Source: Streptomyces sp. NBC_01754
GTDB taxonomy: Bacteria; Actinomycetota; Actinomycetes; Streptomycetales; Streptomycetaceae
NCBI RefSeq assembly: GCF_035918015.1
Contig: NZ_CP109132.1
Coordinates: forward strand, 6,758,001-6,822,000
Length of the DNA stretch: 64,000 nt
Direction: 5' to 3'
The translations under genes and the position numbers were made by a program. Position 1 is the stretch's first letter; the number at the start of each line of letters is the position of its first letter. Below, piece after piece: positions 1-7,775 of the stretch. Below the pieces are notes generated by a model, which made no database searches, was not told the origin of the DNA, and saw only the letters and a program-made list of their open reading frames with translations.

Positions 1-1401
1 GAAGAGGTGCCCGTCCTGGGTGACCATGCCGAGCGTCTCGCGGATCGAGTCCGTGCTCAGGTCGCGCACGTCCACGCCGTTCAGCCGGACGGTGCCGGAG
101 TCCGCGTCGTACAGCCGGGGGAGGAGCTGTGCGATCGTCGACTTGCCGGCGCCCGAGGAACCGACCAGGGCGACCATACGGCCGGGCGCGGCGGTGAACG
201 AGACGTCGTGGAGCACCTGCGCGCCGCCCCGCCGGTCGAGCACGGCGACCTCCTCCAGGGAGGCGAGGGAGACCTTGTCGGCGGACGGGTAGCCGAAGGA
301 GACGCCGTCGAACTCCACGGACACCGGCCCGTCCGGGATCCGCCGGGCGTCGGGCTTCTCCTCGATCAGCGGCTTCAGGTCGAGGATCTCGAAGACCCGC
401 TCGAAGCTGACGAGCGCGCTCATCACCTCGACCCTCGCCCCGGCCAGCGCGGTGAGCGGCGCGTAGAGCCGGGTGAGGAGCAGCGCCAGGGCGACGACGG
501 CGCCCGGCTCCAGGCTGCCGCGCAGCGCGTAGTGGCCGCCCAGCCCGTAGACCAGCGCGAGCGCCAGCGCGGAGACCAGGGTGAGCGCCGTGATGAACGT
601 GGACTGGAGCATCGCCGTACGGACGCCGATGTCCCGCACCCGGGCCGCGCGGGAGGCGAAGGCGGCGGACTCCTCGGCAGGGCGCCCGAACAGCTTGACC
701 AGGGTCGCGCCGGGCGCCGAGAAGCGCTCCGTCATCCGCGTTCCCATGGCGGCGTTGTGCCCGGCGGCCTCCCGTTGCAGCGCCGCCATCCGGGAGCCCA
801 GCCGCCGCGCGGGGAGCACGAACACCGGCAGCAGCACCAGGGCGAGCAGGGTGATCTGCCAGGAGAGGGTGAGCATCACGGCGAGGGTCAGCAGCAGGGT
901 CACGACATTCGAGACGACACCGGAGAGCGTGTTGCTGAACGCCCGCTGGGCGCCGATCACGTCGTTGTTGAGGCGGCTGACCAGCGCACCCGTCCGGGTA
1001 CGGGTGAAGAAGGCGACCGGCATCCGCTGGACGTGGTCGAACACGGCGGTCCGCAGGTCGAGGATCAGCCCCTCGCCCAGGGTGGCCGACAGCCACCGGG
1101 TGAGCAGGGCCAGCGCCGCCTCGGCGACGGCGATGAGGGCGATGAGCAGGGCGAGCCGGGTGACCGTCCCGGTGTCGTCGCCGTCCACGATCGCGTCGAC
1201 GACCCGGCCCGCCAGCACCGGTGTGGCCACCGCGAGGAGGGCGGTGACCACACTGAGCAGCAGGAAGCGGAGGATCCGTACCCGGTGGGGCCGGGCGAAC
1301 GCGCCGATACGGCGCAGGGTCGCCCGGGAGAAGGGCTTGCGTCCGTCCTGCGCGTTCATCGCGCTGTGCAGCGACGTCCAGGCGGTGACTTCCATGTCCA
1401 T
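1..1401 (-). CDS. ABC exporter, fused permease and ATPase (C-terminus cut by window edge)
   Basis: Half-transporter exporter: the N-terminal part is a six-helix transmembrane domain (about residues 30-310) and the C-terminal part is an ABC ATPase. The Walker A motif GSSGAGKST is visible at about residue 420, and the frame is still open at base 1, so the signature and Walker B motifs lie outside. 467 codons are present. The ATG at 1401 is followed by MDMEVTAW; a second ATG at 1395 is possible. The promoter immediately upstream (1438-1468) resembles a SoxR/MerR-controlled promoter. In S. coelicolor, SoxR is known to control an ABC transporter among few targets, so a role in exporting redox-active compounds is a reasonable inference. 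The family is certain; the substrate is not. Confidence 0.9.
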   Translation of the reverse strand, partial: MDMEVTAWTSLHSAMNAQDGRKPFSRATLRRIGAFARPHRVRILRFLLLSVVTALLAVATPVLAGRVVDAIVDGDDTGTVTRLALLIALIAVAEAALALLTRWLSATLGEGLILDLRTAVFDHVQRMPVAFFTRTRTGALVSRLNNDVIGAQRAFSNTLSGVVSNVVTLLLTLAVMLTLSWQITLLALVLLPVFVLPARRLGSRMAALQREAAGHNAAMGTRMTERFSAPGATLVKLFGRPAEESAAFASRAARVRDIGVRTAMLQSTFITALTLVSALALALVYGLGGHYALRGSLEPGAVVALALLLTRLYAPLTALAGARVEVMSALVSFERVFEILDLKPLIEEKPDARRIPDGPVSVEFDGVSFGYPSADKVSLASLEEVAVLDRRGGAQVLHDVSFTAAPGRMVALVGSSGAGKSTIAQLLPRLYDADSGTVRLNGVDVRDLSTDSIRETLGMVTQDGHLF

Positions 1402-1437
1402 GCGGGCTGCCTCCGGTGTCGGGTGCGTACGCTGGGA

Positions 1438-1468
1438 ACACTAGGACCTCGACGTTGCTTGAGGTCAA
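1438..1468 (-). promoter_or_regulatory. Putative SoxR/MerR-type promoter of the ABC exporter
   Basis: On the minus strand a -35 TTGACC (1468-1463) and a -10 TAGTGT (1443-1438) are separated by 19 bp, the overlong spacer typical of MerR-family activators. The spacer holds a dyad: GACCTC (1445-1450) and GAGGTC (1461-1466). Read as an 18-mer at 1447-1464 it is CCTCGACGTTGCTTGAGG, matching 13 of 18 bases of the enterobacterial SoxR box. The transcript would start about 30 bases before the ATG at 1401. The regulator is inferred. Confidence 0.6.
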
Positions 1469-1546
1469 CCGTGCCCAAGGTCCGGCCCGTGGCGCCAGGG
1501 TGCCCCGCGCCCAGGACCCGGGGAGCGGCGGCACCCACCCGGGTGG

Positions 1547-2419
1547 TCAGGCGTGCGGGACGACGGCGACCGCGCACCGCGCGTGGTGGAGCGCCGCGTG
1601 GGTGACCGACCCCAGCCGGCGTACGCCCGGCTCATGGGTACGGCGGCCGACGACCAGGAGCTGCGCCCCCTCGGCGCGGGACAGCAGGACCTCCGACGCC
1701 GGGCCCGTCCCGAGGTGTTCGGCCACCTCGACCCGGGGGTACTTCTCGCGCCACGGGGCCAGGGCGTCGGACAGGATCTGCCGGTGCACGGGCTCCAGCC
1801 CGCCCTGCCGCTCGGCGACCCACATCGATCCCGGGCTCCAGATCAGGACCGGGGGGACCTCCCACGCGTACACGGCCCGCAGCGGTACGTCCCGTTCGGC
1901 GGCCGCGGCGAAGGCGAAGTCGAGCACCGGGCCGCCGGCCGCCTCCGCACCCTGGACACCGACGACGACCTCACCCGACGGCAGGGGCGCCGGGGCCGCG
2001 GGCTGCGTCTCGCGCACCATGACGACCGGGCGGGCCGTACGGCGCAGGACGTGCAGGGAGACCGAACCGACCAGATAGCCCGCGAGGGTCCCGTAGCCCC
2101 GCGAGCCGAGCACCAGCGTCTGAGCCCGCGCGGCCTCGTCGACCAGGACGGACACCGGATCACCCACCACCACCTCGGTGGAGACGTCCAGGGCGGGATG
2201 TGCGGCGGCGACCCGGGACCGGGCGTCGCTCAGGACGGCGCGCACCATGCGCTCCTCGGCGTCGCGGTCCCCGACGGAGGCCGTGTCGCCGGGGCCCCAC
2301 ACCCAGGCGTACACCAGCCGCAGCGCGGTTCCCCGCCGGGCCGCCTCGTGTGCCGCCCAGTCGGCGGCGGCGAGGGAGTGGTCCGTTCCGTCCAGCCCTG
2401 CGGTGATGGTGACCGGCAT
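1547..2419 (-). CDS. Universal stress protein, tandem UspA domains
   Basis: 290 residues with two UspA domains (about 1-145 and 150-290). Domain 1 has the complete ATP-binding signature G-2x-G-9x-G-S/T: G105, G108, G118, S119 in GSRGYGTLAGYLVGSVS. In domain 2 the equivalent segment (GRRTHEPGVRRLGS) lacks the second glycine, so ATP binding may be restricted to domain 1. The start is set by GGAGG five to six bases before the ATG at 2419. Cytoplasmic; tandem Usp proteins in actinomycetes typically respond to hypoxia or dormancy, which is family knowledge. It is separated from the upstream operon by the strong hairpin at 2496-2539. Confidence 0.9.
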   Translation of the reverse strand: MPVTITAGLDGTDHSLAAADWAAHEAARRGTALRLVYAWVWGPGDTASVGDRDAEERMVRAVLSDARSRVAAAHPALDVSTEVVVGDPVSVLVDEAARAQTLVLGSRGYGTLAGYLVGSVSLHVLRRTARPVVMVRETQPAAPAPLPSGEVVVGVQGAEAAGGPVLDFAFAAAAERDVPLRAVYAWEVPPVLIWSPGSMWVAERQGGLEPVHRQILSDALAPWREKYPRVEVAEHLGTGPASEVLLSRAEGAQLLVVGRRTHEPGVRRLGSVTHAALHHARCAVAVVPHA

Positions 2420-2495
2420 GATCGCCTCCTGGTGGGAAATGGGTCTCGGTCCCATCCTCCCCGAGGGCTCCTGCGCACTTCACCCCGGTACGAGA

Positions 2496-2539
2496 GGAGG
2501 GCCGCCGCCCCGGGCCGGAACCCGGGGCGGCGGCCCTCC
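2496..2539 (-). terminator. Strong hairpin terminator after the VWA operon
   Basis: A perfect 19-bp inverted repeat (2496-2514 and 2521-2539, GGAGGGCCGCCGCCCCGGG in the left arm) encloses a 6-base loop, with no U-tract. It lies just past the stop at 2558 of the minus-strand operon and before the next minus-strand gene, so it should insulate the two. Confidence 0.8.
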
Positions 2540-2557
2540 GCGCCGCGGCCGTACGCG

Positions 2558-3412
2558 TCAGACGCCCGGCGGGACGTGGGACGGGCGCCCGCGGCCCCGG
2601 GTCAGGTTGTAGCCGAACACGGCGGCGAGTGCGGCGAGTACGCCACCGCCCACGGTCCACAGCCAGCGATCGGTCCACCAGCCCGAGGCCCAGCCGTCCT
2701 CGGGCTCGCTGCCCAGGGACACCTTCGGCCGCTCGGCGTCGTCACCGTCCCCGGACACCGCCCGCGTGAGCGAGGACGTGCCCGGCACCAGCGGCGCGCC
2801 GAGCGTGCCGTCCACGTCGTAGGAGCCGCCCTTGTCGACCGAGGTGACCTGGGTCTCGGCGCGCACCGGCAGGCCCCGGTCCTCCTCGGCCAGGTCCACG
2901 ACGGTCAGCCGTACGTAGTAGCTGCCGGGCAGCGGGTCGTTCGCCCACGGCTCGGACCAGGCGCGGACCGTGCGCAGCACACAGGTCAGCTCGACGGTGT
3001 TCGCGTCCGGGGCGGCCTTCCTGGTCTGGTGGCCGTACATGCACGCCTGGCGGCGGCGCAGCCCGTCGTACACGTCGATCTGCCAGGTCGAGGCACCGTG
3101 CCGGGTGGCGTTCTCCGGCAGGGTCACCTCGGCCCGGACGGTGGCCCGTTCGCCGGCGTCGGCGGGGAAGACCCAGTACAGGTAGTCACCCGCGGAGGCC
3201 CCGGCAGTGGCGGTCTGCCCCTGCTGGACGGGGGTGGCGGTACGGAAGGTGGTGCCCGCCTCGGTCGGCCCGGCGTTCTCGTCCCCGTCTGCGGCGGCGC
3301 TCGGTGACGGGTCGTCGGCCTGGGCCGCCCCCGCCGTGGTGAGCAGGGTGGCTCCGGCGAGCAGGGCCCCGGCGCAGGCGCGCACGAGACGGTTCCTGCG
3401 GGTGGTGGTCAT
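2558..3412 (-). CDS. Secreted membrane-anchored protein, partner of VWA protein
   Basis: 284 residues. A signal peptide ends near AGAAQA (residues 27-32). It is followed by an acidic/serine linker, a beta-rich extracytoplasmic region with two cysteines, then a C-terminal membrane helix (about residues 250-270) and a basic tail, so the bulk should face outside. The ATG overlaps the stop of the upstream VWA gene (TGATG), meaning the two are translationally coupled. The central region resembles the beta-sandwich part of the VWA partner (both run through a ..YRV/..YWV..AxxG.. pattern), which suggests related binding modules. I do not recognise a named family. Probable role: surface complex with the VWA protein (inference). 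Confidence 0.75.
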   Translation of the reverse strand: MTTTRRNRLVRACAGALLAGATLLTTAGAAQADDPSPSAAADGDENAGPTEAGTTFRTATPVQQGQTATAGASAGDYLYWVFPADAGERATVRAEVTLPENATRHGASTWQIDVYDGLRRRQACMYGHQTRKAAPDANTVELTCVLRTVRAWSEPWANDPLPGSYYVRLTVVDLAEEDRGLPVRAETQVTSVDKGGSYDVDGTLGAPLVPGTSSLTRAVSGDGDDAERPKVSLGSEPEDGWASGWWTDRWLWTVGGGVLAALAAVFGYNLTRGRGRPSHVPPGV

Positions 3413-4686
3413 CAGTGGGTCCTCCAGACGGCGATGCGCCAGCGTGAGATCCAGCCGGTCAGCAGGCCGGCGATCAGCCCGGTCAGTACCAGGGCGCCCA
3501 GCAGCCACCAGCCGCGGCCCAGACCGAAGGCGGCCACGTCGGACGCGCCGTCGGGGCCGTCCACCAGATCGATGGTCAGCTCCACGGGCATACCCGGTGT
3601 GGTCTTCACGGACGCGGGCGCCGAGAAGGAGTTGCCGAGCTGGAGGCAGACGGTCTCGGCCGGGGGCTCCGCGCCGTCGTCCACGTCCTGTTCGGCCTTC
3701 GGGTACCGCAGCCCGGCGGAGATCGCGTCCGTACGCCCGGTGCCGGACTCCTCGCCCCGGACGATCTCGCGGCCGTGGACGGTCACCGCGCGCAGCAGCA
3801 CGCCGTAGTCGTCGTCGACGGCACGGTCCGCCGACACGCTCACCGAGGCGCGCAGCTCCTGGCCGGGCAGGACGTCCACCCGGTACCAGCGGTGCTTGCC
3901 GATCTCCTGGCGGTCGGTGTAGAGACCGGCCTTCAGCTCCGGGGCCTTCGAGCAGCTGCCCGCGCCCTCGGTGGCCACGGGGGTGACGGTCGGTTCGGCC
4001 GCCCGGTCCACCAACTGCTTGACCCGGCCCGAGAGTTCGTCGGTGTGCTGGACGGCGGTGTAGGTGCCGCCGGTGGCCTCGGCGATGCAGGTCAGCTGCT
4101 GCCGGATCTTGGCGTTCGGCACCAGGCCGAGGGTGTCGATGACCAGGTGGACACCGCGGGCGGCGATGTCACGCGCGACCTCGCACGGGTCGAGCGGCCC
4201 GCAGGTGTCCTCGCCGTCGGTGATCAGGACGATCCGCCGGGTGCCCTCGCCGCCCTCCAGGTCGTCGGCCGCGCCGAGCAGGGCCGGGCCGATGGGGGTC
4301 CAGCCGGTCGGCGCGAGCGTGGCCACGGCGGCCTTGGCCTCGGTGCGGTCGAGCGGACCGACCGGGTAGAGCTGCCTGGTGTCCTTGCAGCCGACCTTGC
4401 GGTCGTCGCCCGGGTAGTCGGCGCCGAGCGTCCGGATACCGAGCTGCACCTCCTCGGGCACCGCGTCCAGCACGTCGTTGAACGCCTGCTTGGCGGCGCT
4501 CATCCGGGACTGGCCGTCGATGTCACGGGCACGCATGGAACCGCTGACGTCCAGGACGAGTTCGACCTTGGGGGACAGGGCGGAGGGGGGTTCGTCGGCG
4601 GCGGCCGGGAGGGCGGTGCCGAGCCCGGCGGCCAGGGTGGCGAGCGCGACGCACACCCCGGCCGTCAGCCGTTTTCTTATGATCAT
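3412..4686 (-). CDS. Secreted, C-terminally anchored von Willebrand factor A domain protein
   Basis: 424 residues: signal peptide (1-30), VWA domain (about 40-225), a beta-rich region, and a C-terminal membrane helix (about 395-415) with a short basic tail. The MIDAS metal site is intact: D46-V-S48-G-S50, a threonine in PTGWTPIG and the aspartate in LITDGEDTC. Several cysteine pairs suggest disulfides outside the membrane. The ATG at 4686 sits exactly 6 bases after a -10 box (TAGGAT), so the mRNA is probably leaderless. VWA domains bind proteins via a divalent metal; the ligand is unknown. First gene of a two-gene operon with the gene ending at 2558. Confidence 0.85.
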   Translation of the reverse strand: MIIRKRLTAGVCVALATLAAGLGTALPAAADEPPSALSPKVELVLDVSGSMRARDIDGQSRMSAAKQAFNDVLDAVPEEVQLGIRTLGADYPGDDRKVGCKDTRQLYPVGPLDRTEAKAAVATLAPTGWTPIGPALLGAADDLEGGEGTRRIVLITDGEDTCGPLDPCEVARDIAARGVHLVIDTLGLVPNAKIRQQLTCIAEATGGTYTAVQHTDELSGRVKQLVDRAAEPTVTPVATEGAGSCSKAPELKAGLYTDRQEIGKHRWYRVDVLPGQELRASVSVSADRAVDDDYGVLLRAVTVHGREIVRGEESGTGRTDAISAGLRYPKAEQDVDDGAEPPAETVCLQLGNSFSAPASVKTTPGMPVELTIDLVDGPDGASDVAAFGLGRGWWLLGALVLTGLIAGLLTGWISRWRIAVWRTH

Positions 4687-4692
4687 CGACGG

Positions 4693-4698
4693 ATCCTA
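4693..4698 (-). promoter_or_regulatory. -10 box for leaderless VWA transcript
   Basis: TAGGAT on the minus strand, followed by exactly 6 bases and then the ATG at 4686. A weak TTGGGG lies 18 bp further upstream. The spacing places the transcription start on or next to the start codon. Confidence 0.5.
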
Positions 4699-4790
4699 TT
4701 GAAGATCCGCGGTCATCCCCAAAACCGGTCCGGCCCCCGCCACTTCGGGTACCCGCCCGGCTCCGGCGGGCAGGCCGCCGGGTGGCCCGC

Positions 4791-6272
4791 TCAGCCTCCG
4801 AGCAGCGGCGCCGAGGCCCGGTCCAGCACCGAGGCGATCCGGGCCCATGCCTCCGTGTCCCGTTCCACCGCGGGCAGTTCGACGTCCTCGGCCGCCGCGT
4901 TCCAGCGGGTCGCCACCGCGACCGGGTCACCACCGCCGGCCGCCGACGCGGCGAGGGCCGCCGCGCCCCGGGCGACCAGTTCGGCGCTTGCGGGCACGCT
5001 CAGGGGGCGCCCGGACAGGCGGCGTACGGTCTCCACCCACGTGCGCCCCTGGGCCCCGCCGCCGACCAGCCGCAGCGGCCGGGCGGCCACCTCCGGGTCG
5101 GCCGGGTCCAGGCCGCAGGCCCGCGACAGCTCGTCGAGCGCCCGCAGCACGGTGTAGGCCGCGCCCTCGTACGCCGCCCCCAGCAGCTGCTGCGGGGTGG
5201 TGTCGTGCCGGAGTCCGGTCAGCAGGCCGGAGGAGGTCGGCAGGTCCGGGGTGCGCTCCCCGTCCAGGAAGGGCAGGAGCACGGCTTCGCCGCCGGGTAC
5301 CGCGTCCTCGCGGTGCAGTCCGAGCAGGGTGGCGACCTTGTCCACGGCCAGGGTGCAGTTGAGCGTGCAGGCCAGCGGGAGATACGTGCCGTCGGCCGCC
5401 GCGAACCCGGAGAGGGCGGTGGAGGCGGGCCGGCCGAGGGAGGCGGCGAAGACCGTTCCCGAGGTGCCGAGGCTGAGGACGGGGTGGTCCAGCAGTCCGC
5501 TGCCGCCCAGCCCGAGGCCGACCGCGGCACTCATGTTGTCGCCCGTGCCGGCCGCGACGGCGATGCCCGCCGGCAGGCCGAGCGCCTCGGCCGCCGCGGT
5601 GGTCAGCGAGCCGATCCGTACGGCACCGGTGGCGGCGACCGGCGGCAGCAGCGCCTCGTCGAGACCGAGCAGGCGGAGGAGCTCCGGATCGTAGGCGCCG
5701 GTCGCGGTCGAGTACCAGCAGGTGCCCGAGGCGTCGCCCGGGTCGGTGGCCGCGGTGCCGGCGAGGCGTTCGGTCAGGAAGTCGTGCGGCAGCCGCACGG
5801 CGGCGGCCGCCGCCGCGTTCGCCGGATCGTTCTCCCGCAGCCACTGCCACTTCGAGGCCGTCATGGAGGCGACCGGCACCGAGCCGGTGCGCGCGGTCCA
5901 CGCCTCGGGCCCGCCCAGGGCCGCGGTGAGCGCCGCCGCCTGCGGAGCGGAGCGGGTGTCGTTCCACAGCAGCGCCGGACGCAGCGGACGGCCTTCCCGG
6001 TCGAGCACCACCAGCCCGTGCTGCTGTCCGGCGACGGCGACGCCGATGACCGAGGACGCCGGGAGACCGGACTCCTTGAGCCCTGCGGCCACCGCGTCGC
6101 ACAGCGCCCGCCACCAGACCTCGGGATCGCTCTCGCGGGCGCCGCCCTCGCCGGTGACCACGTGCGGGGCGCGGCCCACGGCGAGCAGTTCGCCGGTCAC
6201 GGCGTCGGTGACGGCCGCCTTGGTGGACTGGGTGGAGCTGTCCACGCCGATGACGACGGTACGCGGCGGCAT
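4791..6272 (-). CDS. xylB: Xylulokinase
   Basis: 493 residues, the usual FGGY-kinase length. It phosphorylates D-xylulose with ATP to xylulose 5-phosphate, feeding the pentose phosphate pathway. The N-terminal phosphate loop is GVDSSTQSTKAA (residues 9-20). The likely catalytic aspartate is D245 in AGTGDNMSAAVG, and the C-terminal ATP-side motif is LVGGGAQGRTW. It is divergent from xylA across 206 bp that should hold both promoters and the operators. The ATG at 6272 has GGTAGCCC-type weak pairing upstream (AAGAGGTAGCCC). The ROK protein at 7776-9032 is the likely repressor. Confidence 0.95.
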   Translation of the reverse strand: MPPRTVVIGVDSSTQSTKAAVTDAVTGELLAVGRAPHVVTGEGGARESDPEVWWRALCDAVAAGLKESGLPASSVIGVAVAGQQHGLVVLDREGRPLRPALLWNDTRSAPQAAALTAALGGPEAWTARTGSVPVASMTASKWQWLRENDPANAAAAAAVRLPHDFLTERLAGTAATDPGDASGTCWYSTATGAYDPELLRLLGLDEALLPPVAATGAVRIGSLTTAAAEALGLPAGIAVAAGTGDNMSAAVGLGLGGSGLLDHPVLSLGTSGTVFAASLGRPASTALSGFAAADGTYLPLACTLNCTLAVDKVATLLGLHREDAVPGGEAVLLPFLDGERTPDLPTSSGLLTGLRHDTTPQQLLGAAYEGAAYTVLRALDELSRACGLDPADPEVAARPLRLVGGGAQGRTWVETVRRLSGRPLSVPASAELVARGAAALAASAAGGGDPVAVATRWNAAAEDVELPAVERDTEAWARIASVLDRASAPLLGG

Positions 6273-6478
6273 GGGCTACCTCTTCCTCGCATGGGTTTTG
6301 AACGTGCGACGAACAAATTACGCGATCGTCGGCCTCCCGAACAGGGGTGGCCCGCCTCCCGCCGTACGGGGGGTTATGCCGACGGGGCACCTTGTGGCAC
6401 ATTAATAATGCCACTGAACAAATTGGCTGGCCTCATGTGGCCGGTGCCTCACCCGACGTATGCGAAGGCGGACAGACG
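6273..6478. promoter_or_regulatory. xylB-xylA divergent control region
   Basis: The 206-bp region between the divergent xylose genes carries a 9-base direct repeat GAACAAATT at 6311-6319 and 6416-6424, embedded in local A/T-rich patches that stand out in this G+C-rich DNA. One copy is near each gene. AACAAA-type half-sites are characteristic of ROK-family XylR operators in Bacillus (family knowledge), so these are candidate repressor sites. No perfect inverted repeat was found around either copy. Confidence 0.5.
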
Positions 6479-7648
6479 ATGTCGGAGCGCTTCACTCCCA
6501 CCCCTGAGGACAAGTTCACGTTCGGTCTGTGGACCGTCGGCTGGCGGGGCAACGACCCCTTCGGTGAGCCGACGCGTCCGGCACTGGACCCGGTCGAGTC
6601 GGTCGAGCGGCTGGCGGAGCTCGGCGCGTACGGTGTGACGTTCCACGACGACGACCTGATCCCGTTCGGGTCCGAGGAGAACGAGCGCGCCCGGCTGGTC
6701 GGCCGGTTCAGGGACGCGCTGGAGCGCACCGGGCTCAAGGTCCCGATGGCCACGACGAACCTGTTCACGCACCCGGTGTTCAAGGACGGCGGGTTCACCT
6801 CCAACGACCGTGACGTACGCCGCTTCGCGCTGCGCAAGGTGATCCGCAACATCGACCTCGCCGTCGAACTCGGCGCGCGGACGTATGTGGCCTGGGGCGG
6901 GCGCGAGGGCGCCGAGTCCGGCGCGGCCAAGGACGTCCGCCTGGCCCTGGACCGGATGAAGGAGGCCTTCGACCTGCTGGGCGACTACGTCACCGGGCAG
7001 GGCTACGACCTGCGCTTCGCGATCGAGCCCAAGCCCAACGAGCCCCGCGGCGACATCCTCCTGCCCACGATCGGGCACGCACTGGCCTTCATCGAACGCC
7101 TGGAACGCCCCGAGCTCGTCGGGGTGAACCCGGAGACCGGCCACGAGCAGATGGCCGGACTCAACTTCCCCCACGGCATCGCCCAGGCCCTGTGGGCCGG
7201 CAAGCTCTTCCACATCGACCTCAACGGCCAGTCCGGCATCAAGTACGACCAGGACCTCCGCTTCGGCGCCGGCGATCTGCGCCAGGCGTTCTGGCTCGTC
7301 GACCTCCTGGAGACCGCCGGCTGGGACGGCCCGCGCCACTTCGACTTCAAGCCCGTACGCACCGACGGCACCGACGGCGTCTGGGAATCCGCGAAGAACT
7401 GCATGCGCAACTACCTCGTCCTCAAGGAACGCGCCGCGGCCTTCCGCGCCGACCCCGCCGTCCAGGACGCCCTCACCGCCTCCCGGCTCGACGAACTCGC
7501 CCGCCCCACCGCCGACGACGGCCTCAAGAGCCTCCTCGCCGACCGCACCGCCTACGAGGACTTCGACGCCGACGCCGCGGCCGGCCGCTCCATGGCCTTC
7601 GAAGCCCTCGACCAACTCGCCATGGACCACCTCCTCGGCATCCGCTGA
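6479..7648 (+). CDS. xylA: Xylose isomerase
   Basis: 389 residues, matching the 387-389 typical of Streptomyces enzymes. It interconverts D-xylose and D-xylulose (and D-glucose and D-fructose) using two divalent metals. Catalytic H54 is in VTFHDDD, the metal and substrate ligands include the [12 protein letters not shown] segment (about residues 181-192), the ETGHEQMAG segment and the metal aspartates in FHIDLNGQ, followed by HFDFKP. The start is chosen at 6479 ([13 protein letters not shown]) because homologues begin there and AAGGCGG lies just upstream. Cytoplasmic tetramer. A hairpin follows at 7657-7678. Confidence 0.97.
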   Translation: MSERFTPTPEDKFTFGLWTVGWRGNDPFGEPTRPALDPVESVERLAELGAYGVTFHDDDLIPFGSEENERARLVGRFRDALERTGLKVPMATTNLFTHPVFKDGGFTSNDRDVRRFALRKVIRNIDLAVELGARTYVAWGGREGAESGAAKDVRLALDRMKEAFDLLGDYVTGQGYDLRFAIEPKPNEPRGDILLPTIGHALAFIERLERPELVGVNPETGHEQMAGLNFPHGIAQALWAGKLFHIDLNGQSGIKYDQDLRFGAGDLRQAFWLVDLLETAGWDGPRHFDFKPVRTDGTDGVWESAKNCMRNYLVLKERAAAFRADPAVQDALTASRLDELARPTADDGLKSLLADRTAYEDFDADAAAGRSMAFEALDQLAMDHLLGIR

Positions 7649-7656
7649 CACCCCCT

Positions 7657-7678
7657 GCCCGGCGGCCCGCCGCCGGGC
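7657..7678 (+). terminator. Hairpin terminator after xylA
   Basis: GCCCGGCGG (7657-7665), a 4-base loop, then CCGCCGGGC (7670-7678): a perfect 9-bp stem starting 9 bases after the xylA stop. No U-tract, as is usual in Streptomyces. Confidence 0.65.
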
Positions 7679-7775
7679 ACCGGGCCGCTCCGTGGTCCGC
7701 GCCGCGCCTTCCGGGTGACCCCGGCTCGCGCGGCGTCCGGGGAACCGGCGGTCCGGACACCGGGGGCGGGCGCCG

